A stretch of 64,000 nt of DNA from Candidatus Gastranaerophilales bacterium (GTDB taxonomy: Bacteria; Cyanobacteriota; Vampirovibrionia; Gastranaerophilales; Gastranaerophilaceae). The notes beneath the pieces are model-generated. The model worked only from the letters and a program-made list of their open reading frames with translations. It was not told the origin of the DNA and made no database searches. The DNA lies in assembly GCA_900770525.1 (NCBI GenBank), contig CAAHDT010000003.1, positions 1-64,000 of the forward strand. Direction: 5' to 3'. The first letter of the stretch is position 1. Each line of letters begins with the position of its first letter. Of the stretch, positions 1 to 7,988 are shown one piece after another. Made by a program: the position numbers and the translations under genes.

Positions 1-16
1 GACATTGGTTTCTTAA

Positions 17-54
17 TTTCTTTTCCTTTTTTTGCGATGAAAAAGGAAAAGAAA
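17..54. repeat. 15-bp inverted repeat (hairpin)
   Basis: A polypyrimidine arm at 17-31 is the exact reverse complement of 40-54, with an 8-base loop. The stem is A/T-rich with two G-C pairs from a CC/GG step. It could fold as RNA on either strand. No gene ends close enough inside the window to call it a terminator. It opens a 628-base stretch in which I see no credible gene. Confidence 0.6.
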
Positions 55-116
55 CGCAAGCAAAGAACAGGAAAACACGCGACCGAAATGAACGAGTCAT
101 CAGAAACTACGTTTCC

Positions 117-495
117 GAACCTTCCTTTTACTGCTCTTTGAGCAGGCTGCGCTGCGTTATTATAGCAGCGCTTGAAAGATTTCATGAACGAATGTGAATG
201 AAATGTACATCCATTTGATTAAAAAGCGTTGCGTAGCAACGCAGTACTTGATTGCGGTTTTCTTCTCTTTTGGTTCTTTTTTCTCTTCTTTGATGCAAAA
301 GATGAGAAAATGAACAAGAAAGTAATATAAAAACTATCACTATTACCATTACAATAAAAAAACTTATAATTTTGCCAATGGCTGAATAACAATCGACACC
401 TCACCCCAACCCCTCTCCTGTAAGTAGAAGGGTTTTTAGCCGCTTACGCTTTTCGGCACCATTCATTTGCTCAAAGAACAGTATAAGGAAAGTTC
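117..495. repeat. Segment bounded by 28-bp inverted repeats
   Basis: Bases 117-144 and 468-495 are inverted copies matching at about 25 of 28 positions. Between them lie a short hairpin at 227-243 (GCGTTGC/GCAACGC), pyrimidine/purine-rich blocks and the dispersed repeat at 381-433. No transposase frame is present. The shape resembles a small non-autonomous element, but no target duplication was established. Confidence 0.45.
381..433. repeat. Dispersed REP-like repeat, copy A
   Basis: This stretch closely matches 31752-31807, about 31 kb away; both contain CCTCACCCC followed by CCCCTCTCCTGTAAGTAGA. The C-rich half can pair with the following AGA(A/G)GGG to form a short hairpin with loop CCTGTAAGT. 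Copy B has the perfect stem. Both lie in intergenic DNA. Similar CCCCTCTCC palindromes recur in many bacterial genomes (general knowledge). Confidence 0.6.
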
Positions 496-628
496 AAAAA
501 TATTTTTTGAGGTTAAATAATCTATTTGAGAATTATTTGACCTTTTTTCAAAAATCATTAATTTATATGATAACAACTGTGTCGGTTTAGGTCTATAATT
601 CATATATCAAGACAAGGGTAGAGTAGTT

Positions 629-1378
629 ATGTTTTCAGAAATGATACAAAGTTTGTTAAATTCAGGCGGAAAATCCGCAGCAATGCAAAGGTATACTGCA
701 TTGTCTAATCAAGTGAATTCTATAAAAAATAAATTAGCAGGACCGGTTCAATCGGGAAATCAAAACCCAATTGATACACTTTATCCTGCGGACAGAAAAA
801 TAAATTCATTCCAAAGTATTTTGCAAAATTCAAATCAAGCCGAATTTGGTAATTTATTACTTAATCCACAATCATTAAAAGTTAATGCTAGTCTAGTAAA
901 GAATGACCCAATTTCAAGTTTACAAAGTACAATCAGGAATGCAACAAGTGTAGATTCGCTTACTCAAGCTGCATCAATTACGCAAGGGGCACCATCTGCC
1001 TCAAGAACTCAACTTTTAACCATGATTGAAAAAATTGCAGATAAACATGGGGTGGATGAAAAACTTGTAAAAGCTTTAATCAGACAAGAATCCGGTTTTA
1101 ATCCAAATGCAAAATCCAAATCAGGTGCAATGGGGTTAATGCAATTAATGCCCCAAACTGCAAAGAGTTTGGGGGTTAATGATCCATACAACCCTATTCA
1201 AAATGTTGAAGGCGGAGTTAAATACTTAAAATCAATGTTAAACAAGTATAATGGCAATATAATTTTGGCTCTTGCAGCTTATAATGCAGGACCTGGAGCT
1301 GTAGACAAATATTCTGGAGTACCTCCATACAAAGAAACTCAAAATTATGTAAAAAATATATTGGCAAATTATTTGTAG
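629..1378 (+). CDS. Lytic transglycosylase (SLT) domain protein
   Basis: Probably cleaves the glycan strands of peptidoglycan. The C-terminal half (about residues 130-245) is a soluble-lytic-transglycosylase domain: the catalytic Glu154 sits in RQESGFNP, followed by SGAMGLMQLMPQTA and then ALAAYNAGPGAV, the three classic motifs. The first 125 residues are Gln/Ser/Asn-rich with no recognised domain. No signal peptide is evident, so export may use another route, as with flagellar or type III-associated transglycosylases. The start has only a weak upstream AGGG-type site. The fold call is secure; the substrate context (cell division, secretion channel or predation) is unknown. Confidence 0.88.
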   Translation: MFSEMIQSLLNSGGKSAAMQRYTALSNQVNSIKNKLAGPVQSGNQNPIDTLYPADRKINSFQSILQNSNQAEFGNLLLNPQSLKVNASLVKNDPISSLQSTIRNATSVDSLTQAASITQGAPSASRTQLLTMIEKIADKHGVDEKLVKALIRQESGFNPNAKSKSGAMGLMQLMPQTAKSLGVNDPYNPIQNVEGGVKYLKSMLNKYNGNIILALAAYNAGPGAVDKYSGVPPYKETQNYVKNILANYL

Positions 1379-1433
1379 GTAGCAAAAAATATTTTTAGGA
1401 TTTTTAATACTGTTATAAAAAGGAGATATCACA

Positions 1434-1739
1434 ATGAGAATATGCCCTATTACTAATAATATTAAACAAAATAATAAATCAAAACTTACTATTATAAATT
1501 TTTCAGGAAAAACACCTAAAGATTTTCCTAAGCAAGTTGGTGGTTACATTCCTCAAAAAAGATTTTCTCCACTAAGACAATCTATAGAAAGCCTTTATGG
1601 GCAAAAGTTGGCACGCCTAAATAACTTGGCAGCAACAACTAATATGCCTGAACACGAATTTAATATTCTAAAAAACAAAATAATTAAAGCCAAAACTATA
1701 GAAATTGCAAACTTAAAAGAATCTTCATTTGATTTTTAA
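1434..1739 (+). CDS. Hypothetical protein (101 aa)
   Basis: Not recognised. The start has a strong ribosome binding site (AAGGAG, about 8 bases upstream), which supports a real gene. The product is basic, lacks a signal peptide or membrane segment, and has a predicted helical C-terminal half (about residues 48-95) rich in Leu, Lys and Asn. It lies 55 bases after the transglycosylase gene on the same strand, so the two could share a transcript. No function is proposed. Confidence 0.6.
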   Translation: MRICPITNNIKQNNKSKLTIINFSGKTPKDFPKQVGGYIPQKRFSPLRQSIESLYGQKLARLNNLAATTNMPEHEFNILKNKIIKAKTIEIANLKESSFDF

Positions 1740-1804
1740 GTTTTTGCATTCATTTGATGTTTTTGCTACAATATCTTCTGTAGATAATTAAAGGAAGGTT
1801 TGTA

Positions 1805-3169
1805 ATGAAATTTTCATCATCATTTAAAGTAGGACTTTTAACACTTTTATCACTGATTTTATTAATCGGTGTAGTATTAAAGGTAAAAGGTCGTGCTTTT
1901 TCTTCCGCTCCGCGTGTAGAAATTCAGTTTAAAGATGTTAACGGAATGCGTCCTGGAGCCGGAGTTCAGATGATGGGTTTAAAAGTCGGGCAGGTTGAAG
2001 AAATTACCCCTGTTATAGAGGGCGATAACAGCTACGTTAAGGTTAAATTTGTTATAACCGATCCAAATGTTTCTATTCCAAAAGCTTCCATGTTTTCTAT
2101 TCAACAATCAGGCTTAATAGGTGAGTTATTCTTAGAAATCACTCCCCCAAAAACTCGTACGATTTATATTCCAATGGCATCGAAAACAGTTCTTTACAAA
2201 GATGATCCTGTGCAGATGAAATTAAGTGATAAATATTACGATGTCGGAGTTATCAAAGATATTCAAGTTATCTCAAGAGATGCACTTCCTTATTCTTTTA
2301 GAGATAAAATCAAAACAACATATGCATACAAAGTTGATTATATAATTAATCTACCCGGTTTGATTATGCCTGAATTTTTAAAAGGTGAAAGCGTAAGTTA
2401 CAAAAACGGTTCTAAAAAATTAAGAATTTCATCAATTGACAACACTGTTTTGCCTTATCCAAAACAAACTTCGCCATATACAATTATTGAACCTATGCGT
2501 ATTGCAGATTTCTTGGATTGGCAATATAAAGCCGCAGAAAGTTTAACTGAAACAAACATGAAGGTTAATACTTTACTTTCAGACAAAACTATTTCAGACT
2601 TACAAGTTGCAGTTAACAACATAGACGAAATTACTAAAAAGGCTTCTATTACAGTAGACAAAGTTAACCAATTAATAGATGACTCTAGAGGTGATATCAA
2701 AGACTTGATTACGATGGCAAACCATGCGACAGCAGACTTTAACGCTCTTGCCGGAAACTTAAATAATATAGTTGGCGACCCAATGTTCAAGAAAAGCATT
2801 ATATCTGCAACAATGTCTGTTGATCAAATGGCTCACAATTTGAACAAGATTATGGGCAATGAGCAAGAAGCTCAAAAAATGGCTGAAGATATCAGAGCAA
2901 TTGCCAATAACTTGTCAGAAATATCCGAATCAGTAAACAAAATGACAAAAGATGAACAGTTGAAGAAAGATTTGACTAATACTATTGCGAATACCAACAA
3001 AGCTTTAGACAACGTAAATACAACATTGTCATCTATTAACAAAATGACACCGGAAAATAAAACTGAACTAGATGCGATATTGGAAGATACCAAAGCAACA
3101 ACATGCAATTTGAAAAAATTCTCAGAAAAATTGAACAAGAGATTTTTAATATTCAGATTATTATTCTAA
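1805..3169 (+). CDS. mlaD: MCE/MlaD family lipid transport protein
   Basis: Likely the membrane-anchored, lipid-binding component of an Mla-type phospholipid transporter between inner and outer membranes. One N-terminal membrane segment (about residues 9-27) is followed by an MCE domain (about 36-115, with GMRPGAGVQMMGLKVGQV) and then a long helical C-terminal region (about 240-440) that should form a coiled coil, as in long MCE proteins. At 454 aa it is much longer than E. coli MlaD, nearer the cyanobacterial/plastid TGD2-like form. A GGAAGG site precedes the ATG. lpxK follows after 13 bases, so the pair may be an envelope operon. The partner ATPase and permease are not in this window. Confidence 0.88.
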   Translation: MKFSSSFKVGLLTLLSLILLIGVVLKVKGRAFSSAPRVEIQFKDVNGMRPGAGVQMMGLKVGQVEEITPVIEGDNSYVKVKFVITDPNVSIPKASMFSIQQSGLIGELFLEITPPKTRTIYIPMASKTVLYKDDPVQMKLSDKYYDVGVIKDIQVISRDALPYSFRDKIKTTYAYKVDYIINLPGLIMPEFLKGESVSYKNGSKKLRISSIDNTVLPYPKQTSPYTIIEPMRIADFLDWQYKAAESLTETNMKVNTLLSDKTISDLQVAVNNIDEITKKASITVDKVNQLIDDSRGDIKDLITMANHATADFNALAGNLNNIVGDPMFKKSIISATMSVDQMAHNLNKIMGNEQEAQKMAEDIRAIANNLSEISESVNKMTKDEQLKKDLTNTIANTNKALDNVNTTLSSINKMTPENKTELDAILEDTKATTCNLKKFSEKLNKRFLIFRLLF

Positions 3170-3182
3170 GGTAGGGTTAAAC

Positions 3183-4211
3183 GTGAACTTTAAAACGCAA
3201 ATCACCAAAATTCATTATGCTAAAAATGCTTCCGGCATGATATTTAATTTTCTAAAATTTTGTTCGATTTTTTACGGGATAGCAAGTTCTACAAAAAATT
3301 TACTTTATGATAAAGGTATACTTCATCAAAAAAAAGTTGAAGTACCCGTTATTTCGGTAGGAAATTTAACTACAGGCGGGGTAGGTAAAACACCGGTTGT
3401 TGCAGAACTTGCTAAATATTTAATGCAAAATGGAGAAAAAGTTGCAATTATTTCAAGGGGATACGGTGGAAAACTTTCAAATAAGCAAATTAATGTTATT
3501 TCTGACGCCTCCAATATTTATTATAACGCTCTTCTTGCCGGAGATGAACCGTTTTGGCTTGCTCAAAACACAGGGGCAGTTGTTATTACCTCTAAAAATC
3601 GATACAAAGCTGCCCAATTTGCAATCAAGGAACTGGGAGTAACTAGAATAATATTAGATGACGGATTTCAACATAGAAAGCTTTATCGTGATATAGATAT
3701 CGTATTATGTGATAGCGAAAAAGTTTACGGAAACGAAAATTTATTACCTGCAGGTCCCTTGAGAGAAGGGATGGAAGGTTTTAAAAGAGTTCACAGACTC
3801 CTCATAGTAAGCAAAAATATTGACCACTCAAAGGCCGAAAAATTAGCAAGAATTATGGGGAAAAAGTTAAAAGTTAACACATCTGTTTGCAAAATAGAAC
3901 CGGATTTTATCTACAATATAAAAACAGGAGAAAAATTAGCTCAAAACACAGAAATCGCTGCCATTTCTGCAATCGGTCAACCCGAACAGTTTTATAAATT
4001 TTTAACCAATTATAATGTTTGTATAACACGAACATTTGATGACCATCATCAGTATCAACTTTCTGATATTACAGATATAAAACTTCCAATTGTTACAACG
4101 GAAAAAGATGCTGTAAAATTAAAAGAATTCGACTTAGATAATATTTATGCACTTAAACTGAAAACCACACTTGCCATTTCTGAAATACTAAACAATCAGC
4201 AACTATTTTAG
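3183..4211 (+). CDS. lpxK: Tetraacyldisaccharide 4'-kinase
   Basis: Phosphorylates the 4' position of the lipid A disaccharide, a late step of lipid A synthesis at the cytoplasmic face of the inner membrane. The P-loop GNLTTGGVGKT is at residues 60-70 and the family motif DDGFQHR at 159-165; the length (342 aa) is normal. An N-terminal hydrophobic stretch (about 20-35) fits the membrane-associated helix of LpxK. The start is GTG, 13 bases after the MCE gene. Its stop overlaps the convergent csoR gene by 9 bases. Its presence is direct evidence of an LPS-type outer membrane. Confidence 0.93.
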   Translation: MNFKTQITKIHYAKNASGMIFNFLKFCSIFYGIASSTKNLLYDKGILHQKKVEVPVISVGNLTTGGVGKTPVVAELAKYLMQNGEKVAIISRGYGGKLSNKQINVISDASNIYYNALLAGDEPFWLAQNTGAVVITSKNRYKAAQFAIKELGVTRIILDDGFQHRKLYRDIDIVLCDSEKVYGNENLLPAGPLREGMEGFKRVHRLLIVSKNIDHSKAEKLARIMGKKLKVNTSVCKIEPDFIYNIKTGEKLAQNTEIAAISAIGQPEQFYKFLTNYNVCITRTFDDHHQYQLSDITDIKLPIVTTEKDAVKLKEFDLDNIYALKLKTTLAISEILNNQQLF

Positions 4212-4472
4212 AATTTTATTAAGCAAATCAGTAACTTCTTTTAACTTAGCTTGTTTAGCAAGTTCATCATCACTTTCAAATGTTTCTTTTACACAATGAG
4301 ATAAGTGGTTTGTCAAAATATCTATATTAACTTTTTTGAGAATAGATTGGGTCGCTAAGATTTGAGTACTAACATCAATACAATCCCTATTTTCTTCAAC
4401 CATTTTCAATATACCATCAAGTTGCCCTCTTGCGGTTTTTATCAATCGTTCAATTTTTGAATTTGAATGCAT
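4203..4472 (-). CDS. csoR: CsoR-type copper-sensing repressor
   Basis: Small all-helical DUF156/CsoR-FrmR family repressor, 89 aa. With the start chosen here the metal ligands are Cys31, His56 and Cys60, the same spacing (25 and 4) as the Cys-His-Cys Cu(I) site of Mycobacterium tuberculosis CsoR. The longest frame starts 14 codons earlier, but the internal ATG has an AAGGAG site 7 bases upstream and gives the normal family length. It lies downstream of the Cys-rich gene at 4565-4924, and a CsoR-like palindrome overlaps that gene's promoter, so autoregulated control of a copper-binding protein is the natural reading. Copper rather than another thiophilic metal is inferred from the ligand pattern. 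Confidence 0.9.
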   Translation of the reverse strand: MHSNSKIERLIKTARGQLDGILKMVEENRDCIDVSTQILATQSILKKVNIDILTNHLSHCVKETFESDDELAKQAKLKEVTDLLNKILK

Positions 4473-4502
4473 ATATTCTCCTTTATATTTAAATAATAAC
4501 AC

Positions 4503-4526
4503 AAAGCACCTCAAATGAGGTGCTTT
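4503..4526. terminator. Intrinsic terminator-like hairpin
   Basis: A perfect stem AAAGCACCTC/GAGGTGCTTT with a 4-base loop AAAT lies between csoR and the Cys-rich gene. The T-run (TTTTATT) follows on the + strand, so it best terminates + transcripts reading through lpxK. On the - strand it could partly attenuate readthrough from the Cys-rich gene into csoR. Confidence 0.6.
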
Positions 4527-4564
4527 TATTGGAGGTTGAGGGGTAAATGTAAATAAGTATATGT

Positions 4565-4924
4565 TTATTTAACTTCACAAGGAGTAGGTTCAGGTTGAGA
4601 TAGAACATCTTCTTTAGCTTGAGGTTTGTTACAACCACAAGTGCAAGTTGCAGCTTCTCCTTGTTTTTTAATCATTTTCAAATGTTTTTTACTAAGTTTT
4701 GTTTGAGATTTACATCCACAATTGCAAGCGGGACAACAGTTACATGTTTTGTGACATGAGCAATCTGCCGGACAATTGCAATTACCATTTTTACAACAAT
4801 CGCAATCGCATGTCTTTTCACATTGGCAGTTACAAGTTTTGTCACAAGAGCATGCTGCGCTAGCAAAATTTACACCAAACAACATCAAGCATAAAGTAAA
4901 CAAACCGATAAATAATTTTTTCAT
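4565..4924 (-). CDS. Secreted cysteine-rich metallothionein-like protein
   Basis: A clear signal peptide (residues 1-23, ending FASA) is followed by about 75 residues of dense Cys-X-Cys and Cys-Cys motifs mixed with Asp, Lys, Asn and His. After a basic linker comes one more CTCGC motif and an acidic tail. About one residue in four of the mature part is Cys. This looks like a metallothionein but is exported, so it would bind soft metals in the periplasm or outside the cell. It is transcribed toward csoR from a promoter overlapped by a CsoR-like operator. AAGGAG precedes the ATG. Copper sequestration is inferred from this context; I know of no named family that fits. Confidence 0.75.
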   Translation of the reverse strand: MKKLFIGLFTLCLMLFGVNFASAACSCDKTCNCQCEKTCDCDCCKNGNCNCPADCSCHKTCNCCPACNCGCKSQTKLSKKHLKMIKKQGEAATCTCGCNKPQAKEDVLSQPEPTPCEVK

Positions 4925-4963
4925 CTTTCTTCTCCTTTTTATAAAATAAAGTTATTAATGTAT

Positions 4964-5020
4964 ACCACATACCCCACGGGGGTGTGGTTATATACTAGCA
5001 AGTAAATGTCTATTTGTCAA
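4964..5020 (-). promoter_or_regulatory. Promoter with CsoR-like operator
   Basis: On the - strand, TTGACA (5020-5015) and TAGTAT (4997-4992) are separated by 17 bases. Immediately downstream, over the likely transcription start, is a G/C-rich palindrome at 4964-4988 with arms ACCACA/TGTGGT around a CCC/GGG core; an alternative centre gives ACCCC/GGGGT. CsoR operators are G/C-rich palindromes of this kind, striking here in AT-rich DNA. Repression until metal binds CsoR is inferred. Confidence 0.7.
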
Positions 5021-5029
5021 GTTTTATAT

Positions 5030-5623
5030 TTACTTTTCTACAATTTTATAATATTTATCTTCCACTTTTATCAAATCAAATTTAGAGGAAGTAAACGTAT
5101 TCGGTGCAAAAATAGTTTCCCAACTACTTGCTTGAAACCCCTTAATTGGTGTTTTTAAATTGAACTCAATTAAAGCCCCTGAATTCTCTGAAAAGAAGGT
5201 TTCTGCAACACGCTTACTTTGCGCAGGAGCTACAGAAGTAAAACCTCTATTATCAAATATATATTTACGAACAGTTTCTTCATTTTTACATTGCCCTAAA
5301 CCTCTGTAAAATGTTCCTTTAATTGGAGTGGAATCATTAATCGCTTGCATTAAGCAACCAACCTGCTTATTAGCATTTGCAGATAATACACTGGATTTCC
5401 GTAAAAAATAATTAACATAAGGAGCCTTCATATAATCAGAATAAGCGTTTTTTATTTCTTCTTTCGAATATCTAACAGCATTCAATTTATCATAGTCCAA
5501 TTTTAACCCATTCAAATTTAACAATGACAAATTTTTCACTTGCTTAGTTTGTAACATGCTGTCTTTTTGAGTTAAGCGTAAATACTCATATGCCTTAGAC
5601 GTTATCTTTCTAAAATTAAGCAT
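5030..5623 (-). CDS. ADP-ribosyltransferase-like protein
   Basis: The C-terminal half has the order of motifs of R-S-E class mono-ADP-ribosyltransferases: FYRGLG with Arg107, then GFTSVAP (residues 127-133) as the S-T-S strand, then SWETIFAPNTF with Glu169. A helix (VAETFF) after the S-T-S motif and a final strand pattern (KFDLIKVEDKYYKIVE) also fit. The usual first Glu/Gln two residues before the catalytic Glu is Ser here. The first 100 residues are helical and unrecognised; no signal peptide is seen. It could be an effector or toxin, or an internal regulator; no immunity gene is obvious. The assignment rests on motifs alone. Confidence 0.55.
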   Translation of the reverse strand: MLNFRKITSKAYEYLRLTQKDSMLQTKQVKNLSLLNLNGLKLDYDKLNAVRYSKEEIKNAYSDYMKAPYVNYFLRKSSVLSANANKQVGCLMQAINDSTPIKGTFYRGLGQCKNEETVRKYIFDNRGFTSVAPAQSKRVAETFFSENSGALIEFNLKTPIKGFQASSWETIFAPNTFTSSKFDLIKVEDKYYKIVEK

Positions 5624-5750
5624 TTTCTTTTCCCCTAATCCTTATATCCATTTATACAAAGTATTATTGAGAAGAAAAATTGCCAAATAAAATCATGGAA
5701 TTTAAATTTCGTAACAAATCATCTCCATTACGTAACTGGATAAAACAAAT

Positions 5751-5863
5751 AAAAAACAGAGAGGATGGGGTTCTGCTTAGCCGTTTGTGAGCATTGGGAA
5801 TGCGAACATTACGGATAAGTATGCAGAGCTAACCCAATTATTACGACTTTGAAAGGAATTATA
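5751..5863. repeat. Detached copy of the tRNA-Ser-associated element
   Basis: About 100 bases match 8053-8165 with only about five differences before they diverge. The copy begins with the 3' end of tRNA-Ser in reverse complement (CAGAGAGGATGGG) and continues through the same structured insert, ending in a decayed version of the AATTATTCC/GGAATAATT hairpin. No tRNA gene is near this copy, so the element has moved or been duplicated over about 2.3 kb. The rest of 5624-5979 holds no gene I can support. Confidence 0.7.
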
Positions 5864-5979
5864 AAGAGAAAAATAGATTTATAAATATGTAAAAATAAGC
5901 GATAGGGTAAAGTGTTAGTATTATTGTGGCTAGTTGCCGCTTCCATGTCTAAAAAAAATGTAATAATGTAAAAAAACTC

Positions 5980-6007
5980 TTGACAAAGTTAGATGTCTAA
6001 CTATAAT
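5980..6007 (+). promoter_or_regulatory. marR promoter with embedded operator
   Basis: TTGACA at 5980-5985 and a perfect TATAAT at 6002-6007 are 16 bases apart. The spacer contains the 14-bp palindrome GTTAGATGTCTAAC (5988-6001), nearly identical to the palindrome at 6440-6453. A repressor bound here would block RNA polymerase, so MarR autoregulation is inferred. Confidence 0.8.
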
Positions 6008-6013
6008 AATTAT

Positions 6014-6418
6014 ATGAGTGCTATATTATCTTTGATATCAAAAATACATGAAAAAGGTAATCGTTTTATTATTGAAGAATTAAAAAATAACGGTGCAGAA
6101 GGACTTGTTCCAAGCCATGGTGATATTCTTGTATGTCTTTACAAAAACGGTAAAATGACGATGAAAGATATTGCAGATTGCATTCATAGAACGAAACCGA
6201 CGGTTACGGTCTTGGTTGATAAACTTGAGAAACTAGGATATTTAAAAAGAGAAGCTTCGGAAAAAGACAGTCGCTCTACAAATATAGTTTTAACGCAAAA
6301 AGGCGAGGATTTTAAAACAACTTTTGAAAAAATATCAAACGATTTAAACAAAATGTTAAACAAAAATTTATCAGAAAATGAAGTTAAACTTTTAGAAGAA
6401 CTTTTGCGAAAAGTATAA
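6014..6418 (+). CDS. MarR family transcriptional regulator
   Basis: Winged-helix repressor; the HTH region (MKDIADCIHRTKPTVTVLVDKLEKLGYL) is followed by the wing residues KDSRSTNIVLT, typical of MarR proteins. The longest frame begins at 5993, but that codon lies between the -35 and -10 boxes and cannot be in the message. The next ATG at 6014 is 7 bases past the -10 box, so the transcript should begin at or next to the start codon (leaderless). The product is 134 aa, a normal MarR length. Matching palindromes upstream of this gene and of the following cupin gene suggest it controls both. The inducer is unknown. Confidence 0.85.
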   Translation: MSAILSLISKIHEKGNRFIIEELKNNGAEGLVPSHGDILVCLYKNGKMTMKDIADCIHRTKPTVTVLVDKLEKLGYLKREASEKDSRSTNIVLTQKGEDFKTTFEKISNDLNKMLNKNLSENEVKLLEELLRKV

Positions 6419-6439
6419 GCAAAAATTTTTACAGTAATA

Positions 6440-6453
6440 GTTAGATATCTAAC
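6440..6453. promoter_or_regulatory. Second MarR operator
   Basis: Perfect palindrome GTTAGATATCTAAC, differing from the marR promoter operator only in its two central bases. It lies just before the ribosome binding site of the cupin gene. Gene regulation by the neighbouring MarR protein is inferred from the duplicated site. Confidence 0.75.
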
Positions 6454-6469
6454 GAAAGGAGAAAACATT

Positions 6470-6844
6470 ATGACTAACTTAAAAAAAGAAGAAATCGGAA
6501 AAATTAGTGAAGTAGGGAAAAATTATGAAAACGGTAAAGCGTTTTTGCATGATTTGCTAGGATTAACAAGTTGTGAAATTTCAGTTAGTGTAATGCCTGC
6601 CGGAGTAAAATTGCCTTTTAATCACAAGCACAAACAAAATGAAGAAGTTTATATCTTCTTAAAGGGAGAAGGTTCAATGACTCTAGATAATGAAGTTGTC
6701 GAAGTTAAAGAAGGTACTTGTGTAAAAGTTCTTCCAAATGCCGTAAGAACAATGGAAGCAAAAACTAATTTGGAATATATTTGTGTTCAAGCAAAATCTA
6801 ATAGTTTAGAACAATTTGGACTTGGCGATGCTGAATTGTGCTAA
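6470..6844 (+). CDS. Cupin-domain protein, MarR target
   Basis: Single cupin barrel of 124 aa. Motif 1 is seen as FNHKHKQNEEVYIFLKGEG (His and Glu metal ligands) and motif 2 around EGTCVKVLPNAVRTMEA, where the usual final His is replaced (PNAVRT). A strong AAGGAG site precedes the start. It follows marR with a MarR operator in between and ends at a good terminator, so marR-cupin is a compact two-gene unit. Small cupins next to MarR genes often bind or modify small aromatic or stress-related molecules, but the substrate cannot be read from sequence. Confidence 0.8.
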   Translation: MTNLKKEEIGKISEVGKNYENGKAFLHDLLGLTSCEISVSVMPAGVKLPFNHKHKQNEEVYIFLKGEGSMTLDNEVVEVKEGTCVKVLPNAVRTMEAKTNLEYICVQAKSNSLEQFGLGDAELC

Positions 6845-6850
6845 AATTGA

Positions 6851-6874
6851 AGGGGGCAATCTTGCCCCTTTTTA
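6851..6874 (+). terminator. Intrinsic terminator after cupin gene
   Basis: Stem GGGGCA/TGCCCC with loop ATCT, followed by a run of five T. It lies 6 bases after the cupin stop codon and closes the marR-cupin unit. Confidence 0.85.
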
Positions 6875-6894
6875 ATCAGGAATAAGAGTATAAA

Positions 6895-7830
6895 ATGATA
6901 ATCAACACAGGTTCGAGAACAGATACAGTTCAATATTATTCAGATTGGCTTTTGAAAAGGTTTGAAGAAGGTTTTGTTTATTCAAGAAATCCAATGTTTC
7001 AAAACAAAGTAACAAAATACGAACTAGCCCCAAAAGTTCTTGATTGCGTTGTATTTTGTTCCAAAAATTATGAACCGATTTTAGACAGATTAATAGAAAT
7101 TACCGATAAATTTAACACATATTTTCACTATACAATTACAGCTTATGGCAAAGATGTTGAACCAAATGTTCCAAGTATAGATGCCAGTATTGAAACCCTT
7201 ATTAAATTATCTAAAATAGTTGGCAAACAAAGAATTGCGTGGCGATATGACCCGATTCTTTTGACAGAAAAATACACGAAACAAGTTCACTATGAAACAT
7301 TTGATTATATGTCCGAAAGACTTTCGCCATATATTGACAGATGTATTTTTAGCTTTGTTGAAATGTATAAGAAACTAAAAACAAATATGCCTGAAATTAT
7401 TACATTGACTGAAATTGATAAAAATGAAATAGCAAAAAATATCGGAGCGATAGCGAAAAAACACAATATGATACTTCAAACTTGTGCAACAGTTGAAAAT
7501 CTTGAACAATATGGGGTTTTACAATCAGGGTGCATGACTTCTGATATTTTAGGCAATGCAAATAATATCATCTTTAAAAAAATTCGACATAGCGGAAACA
7601 GACAAGGTTGTCGCTGTATGGAGAATAGAAATATTGGAGATTATGATACTTGTCCGAATGGCTGCAAGTATTGTTATGCCAATCAAAATCCTCAAATAGC
7701 ACAAGAAAATTACAAAAAACATAATCCAAATGATTTGATGATTTTAGGGGATCTTAAACCGACAGATGAAATCCAACAAAGCATCCAAAAATCGTTTTTA
7801 GAAAATAATATTCAACAAAAATTGTTTTAA
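6895..7830 (+). CDS. DUF1848 family protein
   Basis: Matches the DUF1848 pattern: an N-terminal MIINTGSRTD strand and loop, IAWRYDPILLT in the middle, CSFVE-like IFSFVEMYKKL, and a C-terminal Cys cluster with CRCMENRNIGDYDTCPNGCKYCYA split over about residues 242-263. The YANQNP that follows is also typical. The Cys cluster suggests an iron-sulfur or zinc site, and CxxxCxxC resembles a radical-SAM cluster motif placed at the C-terminus. The biochemical role of the family is not established. It is separated from the cupin gene by a terminator and followed by the repeat-rich stretch before tRNA-Ser. Confidence 0.8.
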   Translation: MIINTGSRTDTVQYYSDWLLKRFEEGFVYSRNPMFQNKVTKYELAPKVLDCVVFCSKNYEPILDRLIEITDKFNTYFHYTITAYGKDVEPNVPSIDASIETLIKLSKIVGKQRIAWRYDPILLTEKYTKQVHYETFDYMSERLSPYIDRCIFSFVEMYKKLKTNMPEIITLTEIDKNEIAKNIGAIAKKHNMILQTCATVENLEQYGVLQSGCMTSDILGNANNIIFKKIRHSGNRQGCRCMENRNIGDYDTCPNGCKYCYANQNPQIAQENYKKHNPNDLMILGDLKPTDEIQQSIQKSFLENNIQQKLF

Positions 7831-7988
7831 TCCCTTTAACCAATGAAAAACTGTTTGCCAGATATATAAATTTAGAAGAACGAGAAATGTCCGACATTTA
7901 GTTTGAGAAATTCCCCCATAAAAAACAACAAAATTAAATTTTCTCGTTTTATGTGGCAGACATTCTCAATTTATGTGTCTAGTACAAA

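Noticed and set aside
219..404. 61-codon - strand frame in the repeat-rich left end
   Set aside because: No ribosome binding site, low-complexity Lys/Arg/Ser content, and it lies wholly inside the inverted-repeat segment.
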